A stretch of 64,000 nucleotides of DNA from assembly GCA_014871385.1 (NCBI GenBank), contig CM026426.1, positions 69,855,287-69,919,286 on the forward strand, read 5' to 3'. The translations under genes and the position numbers were made by a program. This DNA comes from Ceratodon purpureus (taxonomy: Eukaryota > Streptophyta > Bryopsida > Pseudoditrichales > Ditrichaceae). Of the stretch, positions 22,105-32,836 are shown in pieces. Under the pieces are notes generated by a model that had not been told where the DNA came from, searched no databases, and worked only from the letters and a program-made list of their open reading frames with translations. The first letter of the stretch is position 1. Each line of letters opens with the position of its first letter.

Positions 22105-22248
22105 TGCGCCATCAACTGCGCATCGGAAAGCGTGGTGGGGTGGATGTCGGAGGGTGGATTCGAACCCGGCACTAGCACCCTGGATTGCCACGACAGCTCG
22201 AACCCGAAGCCTCGGATCACCAAGCCACCAAGGCTTTGACTGAAGATG
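22105..22248 (-). repeat. tRNA-like SINE-type repeat, copy 1
   Basis: On the minus strand the unit reads AGCCTTGGTGGCTTGGTGAT (A-box-like TGGCTTGGTGA), then GGGTTCGAGCTGTCGTGGCA, then CCGGGTTCGAATCCACCC, which contains a perfect Pol III B-box (GGTTCGAATCC). It has the size and box order of a tRNA-derived SINE head. A second copy follows in tandem and a third lies inverted at 26900-27042. Confidence 0.6.
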
Positions 22249-22328
22249 TAAATGTTCTCAACAAACTTATACCAAAATCCAGTTAGTAAAAATACAGAAA
22301 AAAAATAAAAAATAAAAAATAAAAAATT

Positions 22329-22470
22329 GCACCATAACTGCGCATTGGAAAGCGTGGTGGGGTGGATGTCGGAGGGTGGATTCGAACCCGGCACTAATAC
22401 CCTGGGGTTGCCACGACAGTTCGAACCCGAAGCCTCGGATCACCAAGCCACCAAGGCTTTGATCGATGAT
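22329..22470 (-). repeat. tRNA-like SINE-type repeat, copy 2
   Basis: Same unit as 22105-22248, separated from it by about 80 bp of A-rich DNA. It forms the outer tip of the left inverted-repeat arm. Confidence 0.6.
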
Positions 22471-23272
22471 TCAAACTTTGTGATTATACTTATATCCAAA
22501 CTGAGTCGATAAAAATACAGAAAAAATTAAAAAAAATAAAAAAATTCAAATTTGTTGCCACCGCCTGCCTTCAGTAAATTGTTTTGCCCCTTGACATTTC
22601 ACTATATCTAAGAGTCCCTGGACAGTTCAACTTCCCGGAGTTCCCAACAGTACTAATTCTGAAATATCTTTCTAGAAGATCTCAATGCCAAAATTCACCA
22701 AAAGTATAACAATATAAGCACATCCAAAGGGATCAAGGTCTAAGCTTTAGACTCCAATGTGAAACCTCAAGAGCCGTATAACCACTTTTACTTGGAATTT
22801 GGTAGTTTAGCAATTACTAAATGAGAAAAGTACTGATTTCCCTGATTGATTAATGTTGCTTGATTAATTTTAAGTTCTAAAAAGTAAAAAGTCCCAGCTT
22901 TAGGGGTTGGGCGTCCACGAATTAGGTCAAGGGTTTAGCAGAGGGTTGTGGCCGTGATTATTAAATAAATATAGGGTTTTACCACAGCGTTGAGTTCGGG
23001 CCGTGTGTGTTGCTACCAAAGGGTTGTGGCGGTGTGTGTTGCTACCAGAGTAATGTGGCCGTGCGTGTTGCTACCAGAGGCTTTTGGCCGTGTGTGTTGC
23101 TTTATTTAGCATAGTACTTTAGAACCAGGTTTGCGAAGGGCGAATTCCGTGAGGTGCGCGAGCTTGTTTCTGTGCTTTCAGTAATGCTGTGGTTGCAGAA
23201 TGTCAAACCTATTTGTGCATGGCTTGTGAATTGATTTCGGCATGTTGTTTTCTTGCTCTGTGTTTAACTAGG

Positions 23273-23885
23273 GAAACACCCTTCCAATGAACTCACAAAT
23301 CTGATATGGGCCACATTGCATTTGATTGAGTCTTGACTGATAATGTTGTTGTTGTTGTGATGTAAAGGTCTTGGGCGGCCGAGGGGAGTTCGAATTGGAG
23401 CAGCCGGGTCTTACGGTTTCAAGGAAACTGCTAGGTATGTTTAGAAATCTATTACCTTTGTTGCCACCGCCTGCCTTCAGTACTATTGTGGTTGCAATAT
23501 GTGAAACCTATTTGTGCATGGCTCGTGAATTGATTTCTGCATGTTGTTTTCTTGCAATGTGTTTAACTAGAGATAATAGTTTACTGATCGGACCCAATGT
23601 CTAGTTTAGTTAGAAAATATTTTTTAGTTAGAAACAAGAGGGAATGATAACCCAGCCAGTTCTAGGTGGAAACACCCTTCCAATGAACTCACAAATCTGA
23701 TATGGGCCACATTGCATTTGATTGAGTCTTGACTGATAATGTTGTTGTTGTTGTTGTGATGTAAAGGTCTTGGGCGGTCGAGGGGAGTTCGAATTGGAGC
23801 AGCCGGGTCTTACGCTTTCAAGGAAACTGCTAGGTATGTTTAGAAATCTATTACCTTTGTTGCCACCGCCTGCCTTCAGTACTCA
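23273..23885 (+). repeat. Two copies of a segment, offset about 396 bp
   Basis: GAAACACCCTTCCAATGAAC to CACCGCCTGCCTTCAGTAC occurs at about 23273-23482 and again at 23669-23882. It includes CTTGGGCGGCCGAGGGGAGT (GGTCG in copy 2) and the same GT-rich run. A related piece starts again at 23915 (TTGCTCTGTGTTTAACT). These copies form the region upstream of the 24-kb gene. Confidence 0.8.
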
Positions 23886-24047
23886 GTGGCGTGACTGCAG
23901 CTAGGATGTTCATGTTGTTTTCTTGCTCTGTGTTTAACTGGAGATAATAGTTTACTGATCGGACGCAACGTCCAGTTTAGTTAGAAAATATTTTTTTAGG
24001 ATCAAGAGGGAATGGCAATTCGATGATAAACCTATTTGTGCAGGAGA

Positions 24048-25781
24048 ATGTCAAACCTATTTGTGCAGCGGCGATCCAAATGTTACCAGGTTGAGCGAAT
24101 TCTCAAGGAGGTGGCACAGTTCTTGAAGGATGGAGGATGCGATACTTGGGGTGATGGAGTTGGGGCCGCTTCTGTTGGCAACGTCAAGGAACCGCACCAA
24201 GAAGGAAGTACTGGTGGCGACACGAAAGGCTGTGCTACCACTAAGCTCGAAGAATTGCTCGAGGAGGTGGTGCGTAAGACGGCCGAGCTTCAAGCTGCAG
24301 AGAAAGAGCTGGAGACGAAGCAGCAATCCCTGTTGCAGATGGATGAGAGGATTTGCCACTTTGAGGCCGAGGATGAGCGCCTCCAACACAATGCAATGCT
24401 CTTGCGGAAGAAGAGTAAGGAGCTACAGCGGGCCGGGGATGTAGAGGAGAAGATTCTGAATGATAGGGAGATCCGCAAGGTCGGGGGGGAGATTCAAGCA
24501 AACATCTTGGAGTGGGATGCGGCTGACCTCGCCAGAACTTCAGCAAAGGAAGATGTGGATGTGGCTGCAATGAAGTACAAGAAGGCGGAGGAGGAAATCG
24601 TAGACCTCCAGGAGAAGTGCAAAGCCGAAAAACTTGCTCAAGCCTCCATCAAGCCAAAGGCGCCTGATGGAAACAGCGGAGGAGAGGCGGGTGGAGACCC
24701 TGTTCTTCACCTGGACAAACCTTGTCCTCGGTGCCACCTCAAGTTTGTTGCGAACACCGTCTTCCCTTTTTCGTGTGGTTGTTTGTTCCACCCTTGGTGT
24801 CTGTGGGCAGAGCTTCTTGCAGAAGGTGACCCTCGCTGGATGGCAGCATGGGGGTTTGATGTGTCGGCACCAAAGCCAGAAGCCTGCGAAGACACCTCTG
24901 CCAACATGTCCTCTACACCAAAGCCAGAAGTCGGCGAAGACACCACTATCAACGTGACCTCTACTCCAGTTGTGGACCCGTATGCATATGAATCTGACAA
25001 AGACGCTGACATGCCTCTCTCAAGGAAGAGACCAGGGTCTGGTTCATTCGAGTGTGAACTGCCTCTAAAGATGGCGAAATTGGATTCAGAGCCCACCCCT
25101 GTGCCTGGTGAGGGTGAATCGTCTCAGGCTGGAGCGACAAAGAACTCAGAGCCCTCATTTGAGCTTGGTAAGGCTCAACACAGAATCTCCACTCCTTTAT
25201 CTTGTCCTACAGAATACATTTCGGATTTTCCTTGTTTTCTGCCCCCCCTAAAACTGCCCGAAGAGCTTCCTTGTTTTGAGACACTACAGCTAAAACCTTC
25301 TAACAAGAAAACGCAAATTTCTTTTAAAAAGATAGAAGCGGTTGCTAAGGCTGTGGCGTACTTATTTCTTCACAGTACGTTCCTCGTCACACTTTTTAGT
25401 TTCCACCATAGTTGTTTGTAGCCAGTTAGTTGTAGAGCTCTTTGTTTGCAAGGCTTGTAACTATAATAACCGTTATTGTTGTTGGAAACTCACTTACCAC
25501 AGGTTGTTGCTAATGTCTGGAATTGGTCTGGTCTGTTTCCAACAGCAAATGAGCAGGTAGCCAAGGGGGAGGAGGAACATGGCAAATCAATGGGTGAGGA
25601 GGTAGAGAGGCAGTCGGAGCCGATGGAGGTTGATGTTACCGTGGCCAAACCTATCACTGTAGGACTCCCCCGCAGACTATCTATTCCAAGTGGAATAGTC
25701 ACGGATGTCCCCATGGGAACTGACCGAGCACAGGGTCTTCGCGCGGAGTCTCCAGTTCCCGTATCTTCAGGCTCAGAGTAG
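24048..25781 (+). CDS. VDW/RING family protein, copy c (lacks N-terminal domain and last Cys pair)
   Basis: Two exons, 24048-25167 and 25546-25781, with donor GTAAGG and acceptor CCAACAG. The split codon G-CA keeps the frame (FEL-A-NEQVAKGEEE). The first in-frame ATG is 24048, but TTTGTGCAG ending at about 24069 could be an acceptor, so the true 5' end is unsure. About 450 aa. Residue numbers here count from the upstream in-frame TTG at 24036. Residues about 65-205 are a coiled coil very similar to copy a. The RING-like part keeps C230, C233, C247, C249, H252 and C255 but has lost the final C-x2-C: LLAEG runs straight into DPRWMAAWGFD. Then come two tandem acidic repeats (PKPEACEDTSAN / PKPEVGEDTTIN) and a segment SRKRPGSGSFE. 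The N-terminal VDW domain is absent. The coding sequence is otherwise open. It sits inside inverted-repeat arms. Confidence 0.6.
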
Positions 25782-25792
25782 TCTCCTCAACG

Positions 25793-26425
25793 TGGACAGT
25801 AGAATGAAGCCAGGGACTCTAGAAATGAAGCACCAAACAATCATTTTTCTTTATGTAACTGTCTACACCTATTATATGCTAGGACAGTCTACCAGTGTTT
25901 CAGTAGTTTTGTGTTGGTACACTTGCTATGATCTTGGCCCTCGGGTGTTTCTTTACCTCTGACTGGTGTAGGGTTTTCAGAGACTCTTCAGTATTTTAGC
26001 ACCATTCTCGGATTTTGGTACATATCATGGTCACATTTTACTTTGAACGTAGATGTCTTGCTTGAACTTCATGTTGGTTTCTGAAGCAATCTTGCAATTG
26101 AAAAAGCAAGCACGGTTTGAATTCACCTCCTGATCATTCTTTTCAATCATCGGCTTTATCACCTAGTTGTCATTTTTGTTTCAAAGTGCTCATACTGTTG
26201 AGAATTCAATAGTTCTTCATGTTATCTTGAATTTGAAATTACTATGTGTAGAATTTTGGAGGTTTAATCTAAACGTGGATGAATTGTAATGATGGACTTA
26301 TGAGAAAGTATATATTGAATACAGTTCTGATAAATCGTAGAGGATGTTGATGCAGAATTTATGTACATTAGCATGCTAAGGCACAAAATAAATGTTTGAA
26401 ACTATTCGAAGAAAATTAGAAAGCT
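25793..26425 (+). repeat. 3' module of copy c, inverted copy of 14230-14866
   Basis: Follows the stop codon by about 10 bp, beginning GTGGACAGTAGAATGAAGCC. See the partner at 14230-14866. Probably a 3' untranslated region. Confidence 0.8.
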
Positions 26426-26899
26426 GGGACTTTTTACTTTCTAAACCCTAAAAGCTGGGACTTTTTACTTTCTAGAACTTAAAATTTGCCAATAATAAGT
26501 AAAAGTGGAAAAGTAAAAGTAAAAGTTTATTTGCAAATCAAAATCCAGGTATGAGTGGAAATTGGCCTCTTGAGGATTTGCATTGGAGTCTAAAGCTAAT
26601 GCACAATTACTAATTAATCAAGCAACATTTTACTTGGAATTAATCATTAATCAAGAAACATTATACTTTTGGTGAATTTTGGCATTGAGATCTTTTAGAA
26701 AGATATTTCAGAATTAGTACTGTTGGGAACTCCGGGAAGTTGAACTGTCCAGGGACTCTTAGATATGGTGAAATGTCAAGGGGCAAAACAATTTACTGAA
26801 GGCAGGCGGTGGCAACAAATTTGAATTCTTTTATTTATTTTTATTTTTTCTGTATTTTTATCGACTCAGTTTGGATATAAGTACAACCACAAAGTTGGA

Positions 26900-27042
26900 A
26901 TCATCGATGAAAGCCTTGGTGGCTTGGTGATCCCAGGCTTCGGGTTCGAACTGTCGTGGCAACCCCAGGGTGCTAGTGCCGGGTTCGAATCCACCCTCCG
27001 ACATCCACCCCACTACGCTTTCCGATGCGCAGTTGATGGTGC
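26900..27042 (+). repeat. tRNA-like SINE-type repeat, copy 3
   Basis: Plus strand: AGCCTTGGTGGCTTGGTGAT, TCGGGTTCGAACTGTCGTGG and CCGGGTTCGAATCCACCC. It is inverted relative to copies 1 and 2 and forms the outer tip of the right arm. Confidence 0.6.
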
Positions 27043-27329
27043 AAATTTTCTTTTTTTAAATTTTTTTGTTTTACTTATTCTAAAATATCTCTCTAAAAGA
27101 TCTCAATGCCAAAATTCACCTGCCACAGAAGAAATTTTGCCAAAATATCACTCAGCCACATATGAAATTTTGTTAAGCCACATCCCTTTTTGTAGCCTCA
27201 GTCAAGCCCAACACATTCAAACGCAATTTTTCTTCATCAGAATACTTGGGTAATCATTGTTGATGATATATTGGATCAAGGGGGTGGATCAATGACCAGA
27301 ATAAACATAACAGACCGATTCGAGACTGA

Positions 27330-27540
27330 TTAAGGTCGATGGAAACAAAGGCAGACTAATTCAAGGTGGTGGAAACAAAGGCAGACTAATTTAAGGCGGT
27401 GGAAACAAAGGCAGACTGATTTAAAGGCGGTGGAAACAAAGGCAGACTGATTTAAAGGCGGTGGAAACAAGGGAGACTGATTTAAAGGCGGTGGAAACAA
27501 AGGCAAATTGATTTAAAGGCAGTGGAAACAAAGGCTTACA
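27330..27540 (+). repeat. 31-bp minisatellite, third block
   Basis: About seven units of GGTGGAAACAAAGGCAGACTGATTTAAAGGC with point changes. The block is immediately inside the 90-bp direct repeat that starts at 27546. Confidence 0.85.
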
Positions 27541-27545
27541 CCAAA

Positions 27546-27633
27546 GATCGTAGCCATTTGGTATAAGGATTTAAAGAACTTAGAGTTTTCATTTGATTGA
27601 TGAAAACATTTAAATCTACTGTTGATAATTAAT
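27546..27633 (+). repeat. About 90-bp direct repeat flanking the 22-27.5-kb element (right)
   Basis: GATCGTAGCCATTTGGTATA to CTACTGTTGATAATTAATA; pairs with 21833-21922. Confidence 0.7.
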
Positions 27634-28394
27634 AGTTGGTTTACTCAAGGTGTACACATGACAAGGGTAAAAATACCATCCACGAATTTGCTTAACATAA
27701 CATTTGCTGTCGAAGCTTTGTAGTAAACTGAATGGGGAATTCTAGGAATACAATCTGTAATGAAATGAATGCAATCTGTAATGAAATGAATACAATATGT
27801 AATGAAATAAACAGTATGAAATGAATGAGAAGGTGATATTCCTAGCAATAGTTGGCGTTTTTTTTTTTTTTTTGGCGTTTTGTTTAGAGACCGCTACTCT
27901 GTTCTACAACTGAATTCTAATTGAGAATGGTACATGAACGACAAAAAGAAGATTAAACAGAATGTTTTGGAAAGATTAAACAGAATTTTAGTCCAAAAAC
28001 ACCATCCATGATACTCCTAGTCAATTCTGCACGATGTTGATAAGCACCATGAACTCATTTTTGCAAAATGAACTATTCAAGTGCAGTGAACATTGTTCCA
28101 AGTCTGAAGCAGATCTATATTTCAAGTAAAGGCATCTTCGGAATAATAGGTTATTCGGATTCATATTTGACATTGGCATTTGCTTGATGGGGAAATTAGT
28201 ACATGAATTAGTACATTAGGAGGATATCATATGCGTTGGAAACCTGCCAGCACAAGAATTAAATCTGGAAACAAGACTTTTGCATATTGTAATGCAATTT
28301 CATATTCCAAATAACAAACTGAAAACCACAAAACCAACCTGCTCTTGTTTGTCATGAACAGTTCCTAACGGGAAATTAGTAGCCTCACGATTCC
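27634..28394. other. Non-coding spacer
   Basis: No gene. A small repeat of GAATGCAATCTGTAATGAAAT occurs three times at 27743-27820, and there is a T run at 27859-27874. Confidence 0.5.
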
Positions 28395-28580
28395 ACCAAC
28401 TAAATCCAAGAGTCCCTTGTGACAGTTCAACTTACCGGAGTTCCCAACAGTACTAACTCTAAAATACTCTCTTAAAGATCTCAATGCCAAAATTCACCAA
28501 AAGTATAACCATATAAGCACATCCAAAGGGATCAAGGTTTAAGCTTTAGACTCCAATGTGAAACCTCAAGAGCCCTTCAC
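28395..28580 (+). repeat. Direct copy of 22605-22785
   Basis: From AAGAGTCCCTTGTGACAGTT through the GTTCCCAACAGTACTAA block, CCAAAATTCACCAAAAGTAT and CTTTAGACTCCAATGTGAAA. It matches the inner part of the left inverted arm in the same orientation and lies just beyond the 3' end of the 28.6-32.1-kb gene. Confidence 0.8.
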
Positions 28581-28621
28581 TTCAATGGTAAACAGTTTGC
28601 AACCTTGAGGTAAACTTTAGA

Positions 28622-31600
28622 CTAAGTATCATCATCGCTATTTTCTATGTGGCTTTGTTGATCTTCGGAGGACTCCACGTTGCCAACAACATTGTTATCG
28701 ATGGAATCTTCTGTCACGTCCACCCTAACCCAAGCTCTGCCAACCCGTGTTCTATCTTCCCTCCACCTTCTTGCTCCCTCCACCGCATCTGATGCGTTAT
28801 ATGCCATCCTCTTTTTCTGCAATGCTGCTGCTATGAACTCGTCATTTTCCACTGACCTAACGTTGTTGATTCTTTGCAGTCGTTCCTTCTTTGCAAACCG
28901 GTGCTGTATATTCCGGTACCAATGTTGATATTGCTGAACAATAGCACTTGTCCTGTCCTTAGTGCCGTTGTAATGAGTGTGGTGTTGATTAGCAGCCTTA
29001 GCTGCATGATGCGATTTTTCCATACCTTGATTGTTCCAAACAGCAAGGCTCCCATATGTTTCCACATACCAAGGACCGTGCCTCACAAGGTTATGCTACA
29101 AAAAAAAGCCAGTTTCATGAATTATTAGAACATCCTAAACAACACGGTAGTAATGACTAGAACTATTGCAACAATTAAGATCAAATAGTAATGGTGGTTC
29201 AAATCCAGAATCATACCATATAATGAGTGACGTGGTCTTCCCCAAAACACTTCAAGTAAAGGCGCCCCCATTTCTCAATTTTAGGCCTAAAAGTGCTGAT
29301 CTGCTCCTGATTCAAGGTAAGGCCCACCAGATATGGAAACACTTGTTCCAACGCTTCCCACATTTCCACCCTATCTAGATATTGCCTACCCTGATCTAGG
29401 GTGTTGTTTTCTGAGCGCAAAACATCCTTCCACACTCGATCTTGCCCTGACCAAGTGGACGGTTGGAACATCCTAGCTGCAGTCACGCCACTGAGGGAAG
29501 GCTTGATAGGGACACTGTTGGAAGCACCGCTGAGTGTTGCATCCTTCATTATGCGCACGTTCCCACCATGAAGCCTAGCTGCAGACAGTGTCTTTTCCAT
29601 ATTCTCTATAGCAGCATGTTGACGGACTTCATTCTCCATGTTCCAAATGAACATGAAGTGCATGTGAAGAATTTTCTCAATCATTCTTGTCAAAGCATGC
29701 AATGTACAAATATGGACTCTTTCAAGTGGAATAGGCAGTATAGGTTTCCATCGCGATTCTTCTACAATAGGAGACGGGTTGGATCTGATATTACTTGCAA
29801 ATAGACCTCCATGCCACGTATGTTTTCTTCTCTTTGCCTCAGAGGTGGCACCTGCCACTGTTCCCACCACAGGTTTTGTCCTCTCTTGGTTACAGTAGAT
29901 GCAAGAATGTTTCGCGTTGGCACCATGCTTCAATCCATACAAGCATATGATTGTCTTCATATCTGCAGATAAGTGCCACTCGACTTTGAAGTTGCCAACA
30001 CCTTCAACAGAAAGCAGCTGGCCCCCTTCTTGAGCTTTGATCAATGCTGGGAACGCAATAAGTTCAAACACCCATTTGAGGACCTCATGTGATTCTTTGG
30101 CAACCTCAAAGCAAGCAACAGGCCATATTTCTGTTTCTGACTGAACAGAAAATACCTATCGTCGCTTTTTTCAATGCTGGTGTCTAAGGCACGATTCATA
30201 ATTGTCAAACTAACCCTTTCATACTTCCTTCCATGCATAATCTCAGCTTCGTCCATCTTCAACACAAAGACCAAAGGCGTGTTTCCAACTTCTGCACATC
30301 CCAACAGCTACCACATTTGAGCACGATGCAATCAGGACAAAGGGTAGAATTGCTAATCAATAAGAAACCCGTTGGGAACACATAGCTAACTGTCCATAGT
30401 TGTCTACGGTTGCTTCTGAACGAAGTAGTTACCTTCGGTGGTAAAACCGTACAGCTTCACCATACTCCGTTGCACAGCTTCGATGTCAACAAACAAAGAA
30501 TTTTTTGATGTCAAGACAACTCTTTCAATCTCTGATTTCTTCTTCTTTCCTTTGGTCGTTGGAACTTGTGTTACCAGCTCCAGTGTATTATCTATGGAGT
30601 AATAGTCACCAACAAGATCTTTCAACTTTGAATGTAATTCTGTTCGCAACAAACTGACCTGTTGAATGCATTGCCCAGAGTTCAATTTTAAAAGTTACAC
30701 AACAATCACATGCATGCATGTTATTTGATTAGAACCAATAAAATGGCAAACGAGATGATTTTTTCTCACAAATTCTAGTTCCCAACAGTGTTCTCAACAG
30801 TAAGACTAGTATCAAGGTTAACTAGTACTCTGCTTCAAAATCAGTGTTCCCAACAAGTGTTACCACGTACCTTGTGAGGATTTGGCAAAAATGTTGCCTT
30901 TAAGCGTTTGTCAACAAGCTGCACTCTCCCTTTAACTGTCTTATAGATCTCACCGTATCCTTTTTGAGAGACTCCAGTCATATCACATGCTGCCAGAACC
31001 GCTTCTGTTCCTAGCTCCTTCCCAATTCTCTCAAGGTAGTAGTTGGTCATCCTGGTCGCAGCAAAACTATTTCGCGGATTTGACACCAATGCCACTGTTT
31101 CTCTTTGTGACATTATTTGAGCAAGAGCATGGCCTGTCCCCTCTTGTATGTCCCTGTCGCCACACAACCGCTTCCTACCTTTTGATGTCTTGTTTCCATC
31201 ATGTATGGATTGAACTACCCTGGGTTGCAACAAGCTTCTAATTTTGGCTATACGAGCTCTTGCAGCTCCACCAGTCTTGGCTAATTCAGATAAACCCTTG
31301 GATGCTCTCAATTGTGCTCCTAGTGGAGTACTAATCATTCGTTCAATTTTCTTCCTCAACTTCGACAAAGCCCTCCTCGCTTCTGTCAGTTCATGTTGCC
31401 CGTCCGCAAGTTGTTGTTGGTGCGCTTCACGTACTTGTCGCAAACCATGGGTTGCTTGCAACATTGCCAACGATATTTCTTCTGCATGTTGATCAGCCGC
31501 TTCTTGTCCCTGCTGTCGGAGGTGTAGTAAGTTGTTCCTATAATTGTACTCGTTACGCTCCAAGTGATCTTCCAGTGCTACACATCGAGACCTCAAAGAT

Positions 31601-32133
31601 TCAGATTCGCTCTTCAACATATTAATCTCCTCTGTACTACCGGCAAGAAGGTCAGCTGAACGCATTGCCCATCTGCTATTTGCAGCATCAAGTTCGGACT
31701 TCAGATTGGCAACGGAATTTTGCAAGCCAACCTTTTCACGGATACAATTAGTCCTTGCCTTTTCTAGCTCTTGTTCCAACCCCACTATTGCATCGTTGGT
31801 GCTAACGAGGCGTTTTGTATATCCTAACAGGCCAGATTCGCCATGACAAAGGAATTCCAAACAACTCTTCAACGTCCCAAACTGCGGTGGCTTCCTAGTG
31901 AGTGGATCTGTTGGGTACAAATTTCCATCCAACCACAGATCCATGTTGGTGGCACCAGATGCTCTCAAGACTGGAAATTCTAATCTGGAGACTTGTTGAT
32001 CAAGTCGAACCCCTTTCTTGACAATAGGTGCGAACTTGCTATCAAGAGCTACAGATGCTGTGTATCCACTACCCCTTCCCCTGTTGGCAACATCCTGAAG
32101 CGCCATCTCTAACAACAAAATTGAGACAATCAA
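28622..32133 (-). pseudogene. Multi-exon transposase-like gene with coiled-coil N-terminus
   Basis: Minus strand, from about 32133 (or Met at 32106) down to 28622. Exon 1 (to about 30872, donor GTACGT) encodes about 420 aa with a long coiled coil (residues about 115-290). Exon 2 (about 30660-30404) reads VSLLRTELHSKLKDLVGDYY. Then come 30304-30041 and 30071-29211, joined by a frameshift near 30145 (the better frame reads EIWPVACFEVAKESHEVLKW), and a last exon from about 29086. The core shows HLSADMKTIICLYGL, HSCIYCN, LHALTRMIEKILH, HYMV and QGMEKSHH. This is the layout of an RNase-H-fold transposase with a C-x2-C insert, where the Asp in DMK and the Glu in GMEK would be catalytic. I cannot name the superfamily with confidence. 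The end is acidic (SSEDQQSHIENSDDDT). The frameshift suggests an inactive copy. Confidence 0.5.
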
Positions 32134-32305
32134 GTGGCCACCTGGAAAGAACCCTGTATAGGGCGGGAAAGAATTCTATTTGTAGAACAAAGTTTGGACA
32201 TGGCTGGGATTTGCCGGGAAACATTTTCATTGGTCTTGTCCCCAATGGCGGGAAATTTTTACATGTCCACAACAGTACGTCGACCTGTCCACATCTCTCG
32301 GCCAT

Positions 32306-32510
32306 TCTGTTGGTGGCAACACACACACACGTGTTGGCACCATGTGTACCATATATAATACACTCATGTCTCCACATGACCACATGGTGCCAACATAAAT
32401 AATCCTAGATTAATGTTGGTGGCAACACCCATGCACATGTTGGCACCATGTGTACCGTATATAGTACACTCATGGCCCCGCATGGCCACGCGGTGCCAAC
32501 ATAAACTAAT
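32306..32510. repeat. Two tandem copies of a hairpin-forming promoter-like repeat
   Basis: Units at about 32306-32405 and 32416-32510 each contain GTTGGTGGCAACAC, CACACGTGTTGGCACCATGT or its variant, a TATA-like stretch (ACCATATATAATACACTC / ACCGTATATAGTACACTC), and the inverted match CATGGTGCCAAC or GCGGTGCCAAC. The arms TGTTGGCACCATGTG and CACATGGTGCCAACA can pair. It lies about 200 bp upstream of the minus-strand gene ending at 28622 and may be its promoter. Confidence 0.65.
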
Positions 32511-32836
32511 CCCAGTTTAATCCGAATGTACATTTTCCCAAAAACGATGTATCAAGGTTAAATACATAATATATTTGGCTTGATATTATATTTTATCCCA
32601 GGTTCTCATTACTATTACCAACGGAGTACATGCGGGACAACCCAAATGCTGCCAACAAGGCCCACTACTTTCCCACACAGTGCCAACTTCCCCATGGATC
32701 CACATTTTGATTGGTCGATGGATTTGATGGCAACTTGCTGCAAGTACTCAAACTGGCCAATTTCTTTGATTTTCGGAAAAGTTTAATTGCATTTCCAAGC
32801 CAAAAGTACTGGACACTCCTTCACCCGAAATTTTCT

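Larger units (their letters stand above)
22329..27042. mobile_element. Composite element with about 0.6-kb inverted-repeat arms around VDW/RING copy c
   Basis: Left arm 22329-22916 and right arm 26440-27042 are inverted copies of each other. They share in order: the tRNA-like unit, CCAAACTGAGTCGATAAAAA, GTTGCCACCGCCTGCCTTCA, the AACAGTACTAATTCTGAAAT block, CCAAAATTCACCAAAAGTAT, a CTTTAGACTCCAATG block and AAGTAAAAAGTCCCAGCTTT. Between them lie a 23-kb tandem duplication, copy c of the VDW/RING family and its 3' module. A 90-bp direct repeat brackets the region further out. I see no clean short target-site duplication, so calling it a transposable element is inference from the symmetry. Confidence 0.6.

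Noticed and set aside
22105-22248. True tRNA gene
   Set aside because: A and B boxes exist, but acceptor and anticodon stems do not pair convincingly, and three near-identical copies lie in repeats.
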